Of a DNA stretch of 64,000 nt, positions 33,706 to 42,889 are shown in pieces. The notes beneath the pieces are model-generated. The model was not told the origin of the DNA and did no database searches. It saw only the letters and a program-made list of their open reading frames with translations. The position numbers and the translations under genes were made by a program. The stretch comes from an uncultured Actinomycetes bacterium (GTDB lineage: Bacteria > Actinomycetota > Coriobacteriia > Coriobacteriales > Atopobiaceae), in assembly GCA_900314645.1 (NCBI GenBank), contig OMWB01000003.1:124001-188000 (forward strand), given 5' to 3'. Within the stretch, counting starts at the first letter, position 1; each line of letters begins with the position of its first letter.

Positions 33706-36393
33706 ATGTTACTTGCCTTTCTGATGAGCAACCCCCTCGCCTGGATTTGTGGTCTTGCCTTGCAAGTCATCGCATACGCTGGCGTTCTCAGGAAGATGCA
33801 GCTCCCGGTGCGCGACTGTTTCATCCCTGCGCTTGCTGAGTGGCGGCTGTCGACCGTGCTCTTCTCGAGGCGTCGGTCATTCTGGCGCCCATTTCTCATC
33901 GCAGTCATCGTTATCGTGGCTGGCTTCTACATCAACCCCTTCCGGGGAAGTGGCGCCCCGAAGGCAAAGCTGCTCATTGACTGCGGCATCATCGTGTACG
34001 GTTTCATGCTTGCGAGGCTGTATTACCGTCTCGCGAGGTGCTTTGGCAAGCACCTGCCCTACACGCTGCTGATGCTTGTCGTCCCGCCGCTGGGCGTGGG
34101 CATTCTGGGCTATGGCAAGGCCGTCTATCGGGGTGCGCCAGAGTTCAAACCGCTCATTAAGCGTGGCAAGGTGTTTAACTTCTTGGCCACCAGCTTCGTG
34201 GTGTTGATTTCGGGCGCCGAGATTCTCGCCATTCTTGGCCTCGTGGTAATCCTTACGCTGCGCTCGCATGCTCCGCGGTGGTTCGTCAACATGAGGCTCA
34301 ACGACGTCCTCGAGGACACCGATTCCGTGGTGGGCGGCGATTCCGTCATCACGCGTGAGGACTCGATGGGGGACTCATACGCCAAGCTCGCCTCGATGAC
34401 GCCGAGTCGCGACAAGTTCTTCCCGGACCACTCTGGCGACAAAAGCGTCGTGGTTCTCGAGTATATCGTGGGGTCAAATCTTGAGGACCAGATGGGTCTC
34501 GCCTCCGCTAACATCAGGCAGATGCTTACTGCAACCAAGCAAGGCTCCGGGCTCACCTTCGTGCTTCAGTGCGGTGGTTCCGAACGCTGGTTTACGAAGG
34601 GCATCACCGACGGCACGTACGGTCGCTATGCCGTGCATGATGGCAAGTTGCAGAAGGTGTACGACCTCCCTGACTATACCTGCATGTCTGAGGGGACCGA
34701 GCTGGCCGACTTCCTCTTGTGGGCAAAGGAAAACTATCCAGCTGACCGCTACATGCTGGCGCTGTGGGACCACGGCGGTGGCTTTGGCACGGGCTTTGGT
34801 GCGGATGACGTCAACAAGCGCAACAGCGAGATACGCATGATAGCTTCTGAGGAGATCGTGCAGGCTATCGCAGACTCTGGCATCACGTTTGACGTGATTG
34901 GCTTTGACGCGTGCCTCATGCAGACCATCGAGCTTGCCACGCAGCTCGAACCGTATGCAGACTACTACCTGGCGTCAGAGGAAACCGAGGGCGGCTTTGG
35001 CTGGGACTACACCTCTGCGTTTGGCATGCTTGCGGCCAACCCCGGCATGAGCTCCGAGGACTTTGGTCGCGAGATGATAGCCTGCTACGACCCCTATAAC
35101 GAGATTATCGATGGGAAGGTCAATACCGCCTCGACCCTCTCGTTTGTTGACTTGACCATGGTCAAGCCGGTTTACGAGCAGCTAGAGAATCTGTTTGGCG
35201 AGGCGAGGCAAGCCATCGCGACGGACTCTGGCAACTATGCCAACCTCTCGCTCTCGGGTACGAAGTCCTATACGTTCTCGAATTACGAGCAGGTGGACCT
35301 CGTCGACTTCCTCACGGTGCTCAAGTCGCTTGACTATGACGAGGGGGTTTATCCCGCCGAGCAGCTTGACGCCCTGGTTGAGGCCACCAAGGCGTGCGTG
35401 GTGTACCGCAATGCGGCCTCGGCTGCCGGTATCAACGGCATAGCGCTCACCTTCCCCGCTTCGTCTCTAAGAAACTACAAGTATGACTACAATCAGCTCA
35501 AGGCGTTCTCGATGGATTCTCAAAAGTCCTTCTACAACGACTTCTTCTCCATCATGCTTGCCCAGAGGATCAAGGCAGGCCAAGAGGCAAAGGACGAGGG
35601 TGACCTCTTGGGTACGCTGAACGGCCTCGTCGAGTCCTCCTATACCAACGAGGAGTGGTACGTCGAGGGTTTTGAGGACTACGAGACGCAAGAGGCGCTC
35701 ATCGATATCCCCTTGATTGAAGCAGAGGATGGCTACGATATCGAGCTTCCTGAGAAGGCATGGGACATCATTGCCGATCAGCTGCTTATCGTCTATGAGC
35801 GCACCGACGACGGATTCCTGAGATATCTGGGCAAGGACCGGTTGGCACAATTTGACGAGCACGGCTACGGAAGGGTGGCCTTTGACGGCATATGGGTGAG
35901 CGTTGGTGGCCAGCCGGTGTGCTACGAGGATGACTCCTATCGCGAGACCGACGAAGGCGTCGTGTTTACCGCAACGACCAAGGCAATCCTCAACGATGAG
36001 CTGAGGGTGATCCTGCATATCGAATGGGATCCGGTGTCCGCCGATACCGACGAATCCCTGAAGGGTCACATCACTGGTTATGACATCATCATGAACGAGA
36101 ACCCATTGCTCCAGCTTTTGGGCGAACAGCTGACTACCGCCCTCAACGGCAAGGCAATGGCAGAGCTGGAGCCGGGCGACCGCCTGCAGTTCCTGTTTGA
36201 CTACTATGACGAGGAGGGCAACCTCGTCACGACCGAGCCCTACGGCGATACGGTGACCATCACCAAGGGTGAAAACTTGTCCGTCGAGTACGCAAAACTG
36301 CCGAAGGGCGACAACGTCGTGTTCGGAGGCGTGCTCATCGACGTCTACCAGCGCGTGATGACGACCGAGAAGATTGAGGCGCAGGTCTCCTAA
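33706..36393 (+). CDS. Membrane-anchored clostripain-family (C11) cysteine protease
   Basis: An 895-residue protein. The first roughly 210 residues hold about five hydrophobic helices. The large remainder carries the C11/clostripain catalytic dyad: His356 in LALWDHGGGFG and Cys403 in GFDACLMQTIELATQL. Preceding FLLWAKENYPADRYML is also typical. If the N-terminus is membrane-embedded, the protease domain probably faces outside, although topology is an inference. The region after about residue 640 has no motif I know. The start ATG at 33706 follows AAGGGG; an open upstream frame to 33637 overlaps the promoter. A clean terminator follows. Confidence 0.88.
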   Translation: MLLAFLMSNPLAWICGLALQVIAYAGVLRKMQLPVRDCFIPALAEWRLSTVLFSRRRSFWRPFLIAVIVIVAGFYINPFRGSGAPKAKLLIDCGIIVYGFMLARLYYRLARCFGKHLPYTLLMLVVPPLGVGILGYGKAVYRGAPEFKPLIKRGKVFNFLATSFVVLISGAEILAILGLVVILTLRSHAPRWFVNMRLNDVLEDTDSVVGGDSVITREDSMGDSYAKLASMTPSRDKFFPDHSGDKSVVVLEYIVGSNLEDQMGLASANIRQMLTATKQGSGLTFVLQCGGSERWFTKGITDGTYGRYAVHDGKLQKVYDLPDYTCMSEGTELADFLLWAKENYPADRYMLALWDHGGGFGTGFGADDVNKRNSEIRMIASEEIVQAIADSGITFDVIGFDACLMQTIELATQLEPYADYYLASEETEGGFGWDYTSAFGMLAANPGMSSEDFGREMIACYDPYNEIIDGKVNTASTLSFVDLTMVKPVYEQLENLFGEARQAIATDSGNYANLSLSGTKSYTFSNYEQVDLVDFLTVLKSLDYDEGVYPAEQLDALVEATKACVVYRNAASAAGINGIALTFPASSLRNYKYDYNQLKAFSMDSQKSFYNDFFSIMLAQRIKAGQEAKDEGDLLGTLNGLVESSYTNEEWYVEGFEDYETQEALIDIPLIEAEDGYDIELPEKAWDIIADQLLIVYERTDDGFLRYLGKDRLAQFDEHGYGRVAFDGIWVSVGGQPVCYEDDSYRETDEGVVFTATTKAILNDELRVILHIEWDPVSADTDESLKGHITGYDIIMNENPLLQLLGEQLTTALNGKAMAELEPGDRLQFLFDYYDEEGNLVTTEPYGDTVTITKGENLSVEYAKLPKGDNVVFGGVLIDVYQRVMTTEKIEAQVS

Positions 36394-36413
36394 CGGGCCT
36401 TGCATAGAGTAAG

Positions 36414-36449
36414 AAGGCCGGTACTCCGTGCGGGGTACCGGCCTTTTTT
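36414..36449 (+). terminator. Rho-independent terminator of the clostripain-like gene
   Basis: AAGGCCGGTAC (36414-36424) pairs with GTACCGGCCTT (36435-36445), followed by TTTTGTTTT on the plus strand. Confidence 0.92.
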
Positions 36450-36472
36450 GTTTTGCTGCGCAGAGTGGAGCT

Positions 36473-36973
36473 TTACCGATTGAGGTTCGCGAGGAGCTCG
36501 TTCAGGTTGCGAACGAAGCGCTCGCGGTCCTCGCTGGTGAATGACGGGTGCTTGTCCCCTTGAATCTTGCCGCGCTCGCGCTTCGGCTTGCGCCTCTCTG
36601 CTTGTTCGGCGTGCCGCACCATCATGAGTGCGTCGATGGTACGGCGATCATATACCTGTCCGCGAACGCCAATGGCTTGGGCCCCGCGCCCCAAGGCCAT
36701 CGACGCGAGGCCAAAATCTTGGGTCACCACCACGTCGCCTTCCTCCAGCTCGCATACGATGGCGAAGTCAGCAGAGTCCTTGCCCTGTCCAACCTGCAGC
36801 ACGCGCACCCAGAAGCCATCGGTGGGCTCAACGGGGTCATGCCCGCGCACGTGCTTCAAGAGGTTGTGACCGGAGTCTCCCGCAACGACGCAGGGGAGCC
36901 TAAAGCGCCGTGCTGCATCAAGGGACTCGCGGGTGACGGGGCACGCGTCTGCATCTATGAACAACGTGGGCAT
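36473..36973 (-). CDS. YaiI/YqxD family protein (UPF0178)
   Basis: A 166-residue member of the UPF0178 (DUF188) family, recognised from the N-terminus FIDADACPV (about 5-13), GDSGHN, and DFAIVCELEEGDVVVTQDFGLA. The fold is PIN/NYN-like with conserved aspartates, which suggests an RNase, but the family's role is not established. It is an isolated gene, convergent to the protease gene and divergent from transketolase. Confidence 0.9.
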   Translation of the reverse strand: MPTLFIDADACPVTRESLDAARRFRLPCVVAGDSGHNLLKHVRGHDPVEPTDGFWVRVLQVGQGKDSADFAIVCELEEGDVVVTQDFGLASMALGRGAQAIGVRGQVYDRRTIDALMMVRHAEQAERRKPKRERGKIQGDKHPSFTSEDRERFVRNLNELLANLNR

Positions 36974-37221
36974 AGTCGTTTCCTCCTCCAGAGGCGGTTG
37001 CCTGCGGCTTTGCCGTCCACCGCGCGTTTACCACCGCCTGCAAGGTCATGCTACATCACATGAGACCAATCACGAACAGAACCACGCCGCCCACCACTCC
37101 TCTGGTGCATTTTGGATTGTTTTTTGCTATCTCGCTCAATCCACATAAGAAACGGTCGTCATGGGCTAAAGTGATTACGTATGGAAGCGTCGCCTACTCC
37201 CACGAAAGGGGATTTCTGGAT

Positions 37222-38034
37222 ATGGCCACTGACTTCAAGGCAATCGCAAACCAGCTTCGCATTGACATCATCGAGTCGCTCGCTGCGGCAGGCTCCGGCC
37301 ACCCGGGCGGCTCGCTTTCCTGCGCCGACATCCTGACGGTGCTCTATTTTGACAAGATGAACATCAACCCCAAGAACCCCAACGATCCCGATCGTGACCG
37401 TCTGGTGCTCTCCAAGGGCCATGCGGCGCCTGCGCTGTACGCCGCTCTCGCCGAGCGCGGCTACTTCCCGCGTGAGGACCTCATCACCCTGCGCAAGTAT
37501 GGCTCTCATCTGCAGGGTCACCCCAACATGGCCGATACCCCGGGCGTGGACATGTCCACTGGCTCTCTGGGCCAGGGCCTCTCGGTTGCCAACGGCATGG
37601 CGCTCGCCGGCAGGCTCGACCACAAGGATTACTACGTCTACGTCATCATGGGCGACGGCGAGATTCAGGAGGGCCAGATCTGGGAGGCGGCCATGTCCGC
37701 CAGCCACTACGGGCTCGACCACGTCATCGGCTTCGTTGATCACAACGGCCTGCAGATTGACGGCACCAACGACGAGGTCATGACCGTCAATCCCATCGGT
37801 GACAAGTTTGCCGCCTTCGGATGGAACGTCCTGTCTATCGATGGCCACGACTACGAGGCAATCTCCGCCGCCGTCGACGAGGCAAAGAAGAACGTGGGCA
37901 AGCCCACGGTCATCGTGTGCGAGACCATCAAGGGCAAGGGCGTCTCCTTCATGGAGAACGCCGTCAACTGGCATGGCGCCGCTCCCAATGCCGAGCAGGC
38001 AGCCGTCGCACTTGCCGAGCTGCGCGGCGAGTAA
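37222..38034 (+). CDS. Transketolase, N-terminal (TPP-binding) subunit
   Basis: The 270-residue product is the first half of a split transketolase, as found in many anaerobes and archaea. The thiamine diphosphate motif starts at Gly144-Asp145 (MGDGEIQEGQIWEA) and ends near VDHNGLQIDG. Early motifs GSGHPGGSLS and SKGHAAPALYAAL are also present. It transfers two-carbon units between sugar phosphates in the non-oxidative pentose phosphate pathway. The ATG at 37222 matches the family start; the frame is open upstream to 37048. The second subunit begins 42 bases after its stop. Confidence 0.94.
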   Translation: MATDFKAIANQLRIDIIESLAAAGSGHPGGSLSCADILTVLYFDKMNINPKNPNDPDRDRLVLSKGHAAPALYAALAERGYFPREDLITLRKYGSHLQGHPNMADTPGVDMSTGSLGQGLSVANGMALAGRLDHKDYYVYVIMGDGEIQEGQIWEAAMSASHYGLDHVIGFVDHNGLQIDGTNDEVMTVNPIGDKFAAFGWNVLSIDGHDYEAISAAVDEAKKNVGKPTVIVCETIKGKGVSFMENAVNWHGAAPNAEQAAVALAELRGE

Positions 38035-38076
38035 CAGGTCGCATTCGTCACTTTCACTTCCCACGAAGGAGCATCA

Positions 38077-39000
38077 ATGAACTCTGCAACTCGCGAAGCG
38101 TACGCACAGGCAATTGCCGAGCTTTCTGCCGAGAACCCCAATATCGTCGCGCTCGATGCCGACCTTGCCGCTGCCACCAAGTCTGGCGCCTTCAAGAAGG
38201 CTTGTCCGGAGCGCTTCTTTGACATGGGCATCGCCGAGGCCGACATGGTGGGCACGGCTGCCGGTCTTGCTACCTGTGGCAAGATTCCCTTTGCTAGCAG
38301 CTTCTCCGTCTTTGTGACGGGCCGCGCCTTTGAGCAGGTCCGTCAGTCCGTCGCATACTCCGACCTCAACGTCAAGCTTGTGGGTAGCCATGCGGGCCCC
38401 AGCTGCGGCGAGGATGGCGGCACGCACCAGGCCGTCGAGGACATCGCCATCATGCGCTCGCTTCCCAACATGAGCGTGGTCGTGCCCGCTGACGACGTTG
38501 AGGCCTATGCCGCAACCAAGAACGCCGCCGAGCAGCTTGGCCCCATGTACATCCGCGTGGCGCGTCTTGCCTCGCCGACCATCCATGATGCCGAGACCTA
38601 CGAGTTCCACTTCGGCAAGGGCGAGGTCCTGCGTGAGGGCACCGACGTCACCATCATTGCCTGCGGCATGATGGTTCCGCGCGCCATCGACGCGGGCGAG
38701 CGCCTGGCCGCCGAGGGCGTCTCTGCCGAGGTCATCAACATGCACACCATCAAGCCGCTTGACGAGGAGCTGGTGGTTGCCAGCGCCAAGAAGACCGGCA
38801 AGGTCATCACCATCGAGGAGGCTTCCTACGTGGGTGGCCTGGGCACCGCGGTGTGCGAGGTCCTTTCTGAGAAGTGCCCCACCAAGGTGACCCGCATCGG
38901 TCTGCCCGACATCTTTGGCATGTCTGGTGCCGGTGGCGAGCTGCTCGACATCTATGGCTTGACGGCCGACCACATCATCGAGGCCTATCACGAGATGTAA
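38077..39000 (+). CDS. Transketolase, C-terminal (pyrimidine-binding) subunit
   Basis: The 307-residue second half of the split transketolase. It contains the pyrimidine-binding domain (DMGIAEADMVGTAAGLA, with the catalytic Glu, and GSHAGPSCGEDGGTHQ) and the C-terminal transketolase domain (IIACGMMVPRAIDAGERL, INMHTIKPLDEELV). Together with the upstream subunit it forms the active heteromer. A perfect 31-bp inverted repeat begins 17 bases after its stop. Confidence 0.95.
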   Translation: MNSATREAYAQAIAELSAENPNIVALDADLAAATKSGAFKKACPERFFDMGIAEADMVGTAAGLATCGKIPFASSFSVFVTGRAFEQVRQSVAYSDLNVKLVGSHAGPSCGEDGGTHQAVEDIAIMRSLPNMSVVVPADDVEAYAATKNAAEQLGPMYIRVARLASPTIHDAETYEFHFGKGEVLREGTDVTIIACGMMVPRAIDAGERLAAEGVSAEVINMHTIKPLDEELVVASAKKTGKVITIEEASYVGGLGTAVCEVLSEKCPTKVTRIGLPDIFGMSGAGGELLDIYGLTADHIIEAYHEM

Positions 39001-39016
39001 GGCCTTCGCCAACAAC

Positions 39017-39090
39017 GCACCCATACAAGTGGGACAGGCACCGTTGTCCGGGTTTCCGAACAACGGTGCCTGTCCCACTTGTATGGGTGC
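39017..39090. repeat. Perfect 31-bp inverted repeat, REP-like copy B
   Basis: The arms 39017-39047 and 39060-39090 are exact reverse complements over 31 bases, with a 12-base loop. Each arm holds GTGGGACAGGCACCGTTGT. The core matches the smaller palindrome at 14917-14953. It lies between the transketolase operon and a TerD-like gene and would make a very stable hairpin. There is no U-tract, so it is not a classical terminator. Confidence 0.85.
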
Positions 39091-39197
39091 GCGGCCAGTT
39101 GATGGTAGAATGGGACGTGCAGGTAGCTAGCTGGGTTTACTCCATCCTCCTAAGATCCAATCCAGCGATATCACCTGCACTTTGTGAGGGGGCCGCC

Positions 39198-41234
39198 ATG
39201 GAGCTGCTGTATCAGGACCATCTCTTTGCAAAAGGCCTCTTTGTGAGCGAAGCTGGACCGTCGTCGCATGCAAGCGAGGCGGTCCTTTCGCTTGCCAAGC
39301 TCTTCAACATCCAGATTGTGGAGCATCCCGAGTGGGCGGACCTCCCCATGGTCAGGCTGGCTCAGCGCAATATTGGCATCAACGTCCCCGAGCCCTTCTA
39401 TCGCGGCTTCCCCGAGTCAGTGCGCAACCTTTCGGTTGACGAGCGCTTCCTCGACCAGTTTCTCCACTACGCGCAGACGTATGGCCTCGGCGACTTCGCC
39501 GAGCCAGGGCACTCCATCGTGGAGGAGGCGTTCCAACGGGCATGCTTTGACGAGAAGACGCCAGTCAAGGTCTTTCGCGTCGTCGAGGCGGCTGAAGCCG
39601 AGCGTCTCATAGACGAGGATGTCCGGGCGCTGCTTGCGGGTACGCGGCAGCTGAGCGAGGGAGACTATGCCTTGGTGCTCCAGCGCGTGAAGGACGGCTT
39701 CCGCGTCGAGACGTGTGGCTCCAAGGACACGGTGACCAAGCTGCTCGCGGATACCAGAGACCTCTCGTTTGTCTCCTTCCTGCAGCTCTCTGACGTTGCG
39801 CGACTCGTTGAGCACCTGCAGTTCTCACGCTATGGCAGCAGGGACCTCACGAAGCTGAACTTCAAGAACCAGGATCGGAAGCTTGTTCAGCGGGTCATCG
39901 ACCGCCTCTTTGAGCGCGGCGCGTGTGATGTGCTGCGCTGCTTTGAGAAGCGTCGCTTCTGGGCGGGGCTGCTGCACCACATCCACTACCGTCCAGTCAA
40001 TGACGAGGCAGCGGCGTTCGTGTCTGACATCAGAAGCAAGCGCGGGCACTCCGCCTACTCCGCCTTTGAGCGGTACATGGCAAATGGGGAGGTTGCGCAG
40101 GCTCTTGCTTCGCTTGAGCAGAGCAAGGGTGCCGCAGATGTCCTCAGGCACCTCAACTACCTGCTCAGCCGCTGCGAGACTGACGAGGAGGCCCGCTTCG
40201 TGCTCGACCGCCTCCAAGGTACGAACCGGATCGTGCTGGTCCAGCTGCTCCTGCAGCTTGGCCTCGGCGGAGCGGGCGGTCCACGCACCTTCGCCTTCAC
40301 CAAGCACAACATGCTGCGGACGCATGTTGAGACACCGGCTGAGGTGACCCATCGCAGGTCCATCGTGCACGAGCGGTGGCGGGCCATGGCGTCCGACCAT
40401 ATCAAGGAGATGCTCGCGGAAGAGCTCAAGGGTACCTTGGGCACGGTGTTCGTGGACGAGGACATGCGCAGAGTCGCGCTTCCGCTCAAGATGGCCAGCT
40501 CGATGAGCGGCGTGGGCCTTCTGCCCACAGGCTCGCGCATACCGTTCCCTACCGACAAGAAGCTCCGCGCCTTCACCTATTGGGAGCTCGTCGACGATAT
40601 CGACCTCAGTGCCATCGGGCTCTGTGATGACGGCCGCCAGTATGAGTTCTCGTGGAGGGAAATGTCCTTCAAGCAACTCAAGGGCATCGTCTTTTCTGGT
40701 GACCAGACCTCAGGATATAAGGGAGGGTCCGAGTACTTCGACATCGACCTCCCCACGTTCAAGAGCCGCGGTGAAGGCATTCACTACCTGGTGTTTTGCG
40801 ACAACGTCTATTCCGGCGCCACCTTTGCGAACTGCTTCTGCACGGCAGGCTACATGCTGCGTGATCTGCAGGACACGGGCAAGGTGTTCGAGCCCAAGAC
40901 CGTCGCTTCGTCGTTTGCGGTGACGTGTCCCAGCCGCTTTGCCTACCTATTTGCCCTCGACCTCGTGAAGGACGAGTTTGTGTGGCTCAATGTCTCGGTG
41001 GGAAGCTGGCAGAACGTCGCGGGCGAGGCACGGCTTGCCTTCTTGGAGAGGTTCCTGCGCTCGACCGAGGTCATCAGCGTCTACGACTTTGCTCGCATGT
41101 TGGCTACCGAGGTGGTAGATGATCCCAGTGCGGCAGACGTCGTCTTCAGCGATGGCGATGTCAGCCTGCGCGAGGGCGCAGAGCGTATTGGCAGCGGTGA
41201 TTATGCCCGCATCCTGGAGCTGCTGAGCGCCTAG
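39198..41234 (+). CDS. TerD-like domain protein, function unknown
   Basis: A soluble 678-residue protein. Residues about 457-600 look like a TerD (tellurite/stress) domain: DIDLSAIGL, then IVFSGDQTSGYKGGSEYFDIDL, in which acidic residues would bind calcium as in TerD, and CDNVYSG. The rest is helical with Arg/Glu-rich stretches (about 200-430) and no known motif. The layout resembles the actinobacterial/myxobacterial MXAN_6230/SCO0854 proteins, but I see no RING finger. The ATG at 39198 follows GAGGGGG; the frame open to 38874 overlaps the transketolase gene and inverted repeat. Its stop overlaps that of the convergent flavoprotein gene. Confidence 0.7.
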   Translation: MELLYQDHLFAKGLFVSEAGPSSHASEAVLSLAKLFNIQIVEHPEWADLPMVRLAQRNIGINVPEPFYRGFPESVRNLSVDERFLDQFLHYAQTYGLGDFAEPGHSIVEEAFQRACFDEKTPVKVFRVVEAAEAERLIDEDVRALLAGTRQLSEGDYALVLQRVKDGFRVETCGSKDTVTKLLADTRDLSFVSFLQLSDVARLVEHLQFSRYGSRDLTKLNFKNQDRKLVQRVIDRLFERGACDVLRCFEKRRFWAGLLHHIHYRPVNDEAAAFVSDIRSKRGHSAYSAFERYMANGEVAQALASLEQSKGAADVLRHLNYLLSRCETDEEARFVLDRLQGTNRIVLVQLLLQLGLGGAGGPRTFAFTKHNMLRTHVETPAEVTHRRSIVHERWRAMASDHIKEMLAEELKGTLGTVFVDEDMRRVALPLKMASSMSGVGLLPTGSRIPFPTDKKLRAFTYWELVDDIDLSAIGLCDDGRQYEFSWREMSFKQLKGIVFSGDQTSGYKGGSEYFDIDLPTFKSRGEGIHYLVFCDNVYSGATFANCFCTAGYMLRDLQDTGKVFEPKTVASSFAVTCPSRFAYLFALDLVKDEFVWLNVSVGSWQNVAGEARLAFLERFLRSTEVISVYDFARMLATEVVDDPSAADVVFSDGDVSLREGAERIGSGDYARILELLSA

Positions 41235-42889
41235 AGGGACGCCAACACCCAATCTGCCGCGCGCAGCCCATCGGTTGCGGCGCTCATGATGCCTCCGGCA
41301 TAACCGGCACCCTCGCCACAAGGGAAGAGACCCGCAATGCCTAGAGCCTGGCCAGACTCATCGCGCGTGACGCGAACGGGCGAGCTCGAGCGCGTCTCCA
41401 CGCCAGTGAGTACGGCGTCAGCTGCCGCGAAGCCCTTGAGCTGGCGCTCCATGCGCGGGATGGCCGTGCGCAGCGCGTCGGTGACATAGGAGGGAAGGCA
41501 ACCGTCGACGCTGCCCCATGCGACGCCGCGTGGGTAGGTGGGCTCAATGCTTCCCGCTGCTGATGAGGGGGTCTTCTGAAGGAAGTCTCCCACAAGCTGC
41601 GCCGGTGCGACGAAGCCACCGCCACCGGTGGCATATGCGGCCTGTTCGCAGGACCTCTGCAGCTCAACGCCTGCCAGTACGTCATCGCCTGGCAGGTCAG
41701 TGGGGAAGACGTTGGCAAGAAGGCCCGAGTTGGCGTTGGTGCCCGCGCGGTCCGAGAGGCTCATGCCGTTGGTGACTACGCCTTCAGGCTCGCTTGCCGC
41801 GGCAACCACAAAGCCGCCCGGGCACATGCAGAACGAGAAGGCCCCACGTCCGTCCTCAAGATGTTGGGCAAGCTTGTAGGGTGCGGCGCCGAGGGTGGGG
41901 TGCCCTGCCGACGGGCCGTATTGGGCGCGGTCGATGTCGGTTTGCAGGTGCTCGATGCGCACGCCCATGGCAAAGGTCTTGCGCTCAAGCGTGACACCGA
42001 TGCTGTGCAGAAGCTCGAACACGTCGCGTGCCGAGTGGCCGGTGGCCAGCACCACGCGGTCGGTGGCCAGTCGCTCCTCGCGCAGGATGTGCGTCTGCGG
42101 GTCGCGTGACTCGAGTGTGACCGATCGGACCGCCCCGTGAGAAAGCTCAAGTCCGGTCATACGGGTGCGGCAGCGTACCTCGCCACCGGCTGCCTCGATG
42201 CGCTGGACCAGACGCTCGACTACTTGGGGAAGGACGTCGCTTCCCACATGTGGCTTGGCGTCCCACAAGATGTGCTGTGCCGCGCCGGCATCAGCCAGCG
42301 CCTCAAGAATGAAGCGGTGCGCCGGGCTCTTGGTGCCCGTGGTGAGCTTTCCATCCGAGAAGGTGCCGGCACCACCAAGGCCAAACTGGATGTTGCTCTC
42401 AGGGTCAAGCTCGCCCGTCTTGTTAAGGTGCGCGACGGCCTTGGTGCGGCGGGTGGCGTCGTCACCACGCTCTACCAAGAGCGGTGCAAGGCCGGCCTCG
42501 GCAAGCGCAAGCGCGCAGAACAGCCCCGCACATCCAGCGCCAACCACAACGGGACGCAGGTCACGGGCGGTATGGATGCCGGTTGGGAGCCGATAGGGGA
42601 GCTCGTCGACAAGGGAGACGCCTCGGTCGGCGTGACGGCGCTTCAGGCGCTGGAGCAGCTGTCGCTCTGCGTTTGCGCGGCCCACCAGCTGAAGCCGTAC
42701 CGTATAGGTGAGCACGATGTCGGCCTTCTTGCGCGCGTCCACAGAGCGTCGACGCAACTCGAATGCCACCACGTCGCCCGCGGTGAGGTGCAGCTTGCGC
42801 AGCGTCGCATCGCGTACCGTGGCAAGCTCGTGGCGCTCGTCACCATCAAGACGCCCCAAAGCCACGCGAACGCCCGAAACCTCAATCAT
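41231..42889 (-). CDS. FAD-dependent oxidoreductase (COG2509-like)
   Basis: A 552-residue flavoprotein. A roughly 100-residue N-terminal extension precedes the Rossmann motif VVVGAGCAGLFCALALAEAG (GAGCAG about 117-122). Further family motifs are FGLGGAGTFSDGKLTTG, ATGHSARDVFELL, FCMCPGGFVV and the C-terminal GLFPCGEGAGYAGGIMSAA. It belongs to the uncharacterised NAD(P)/FAD 'YP_/COG2509' dehydrogenase group; the substrate is unknown. It overlaps the next upstream flavoprotein gene by 8 bases, so both are co-translated. Confidence 0.87.
   Translation of the reverse strand: MIEVSGVRVALGRLDGDERHELATVRDATLRKLHLTAGDVVAFELRRRSVDARKKADIVLTYTVRLQLVGRANAERQLLQRLKRRHADRGVSLVDELPYRLPTGIHTARDLRPVVVGAGCAGLFCALALAEAGLAPLLVERGDDATRRTKAVAHLNKTGELDPESNIQFGLGGAGTFSDGKLTTGTKSPAHRFILEALADAGAAQHILWDAKPHVGSDVLPQVVERLVQRIEAAGGEVRCRTRMTGLELSHGAVRSVTLESRDPQTHILREERLATDRVVLATGHSARDVFELLHSIGVTLERKTFAMGVRIEHLQTDIDRAQYGPSAGHPTLGAAPYKLAQHLEDGRGAFSFCMCPGGFVVAAASEPEGVVTNGMSLSDRAGTNANSGLLANVFPTDLPGDDVLAGVELQRSCEQAAYATGGGGFVAPAQLVGDFLQKTPSSAAGSIEPTYPRGVAWGSVDGCLPSYVTDALRTAIPRMERQLKGFAAADAVLTGVETRSSSPVRVTRDESGQALGIAGLFPCGEGAGYAGGIMSAATDGLRAADWVLASL

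Noticed and set aside
37048..37221. Extended N-terminus of the transketolase subunit
   Set aside because: The extra 58 residues are not like the family, and the region is promoter-like; the ATG at 37222 is preferred.
38874..39197. Extended N-terminus of the TerD-like protein
   Set aside because: It would overlap the transketolase gene and run through the inverted repeat; the ATG at 39198 has a good ribosome binding site.
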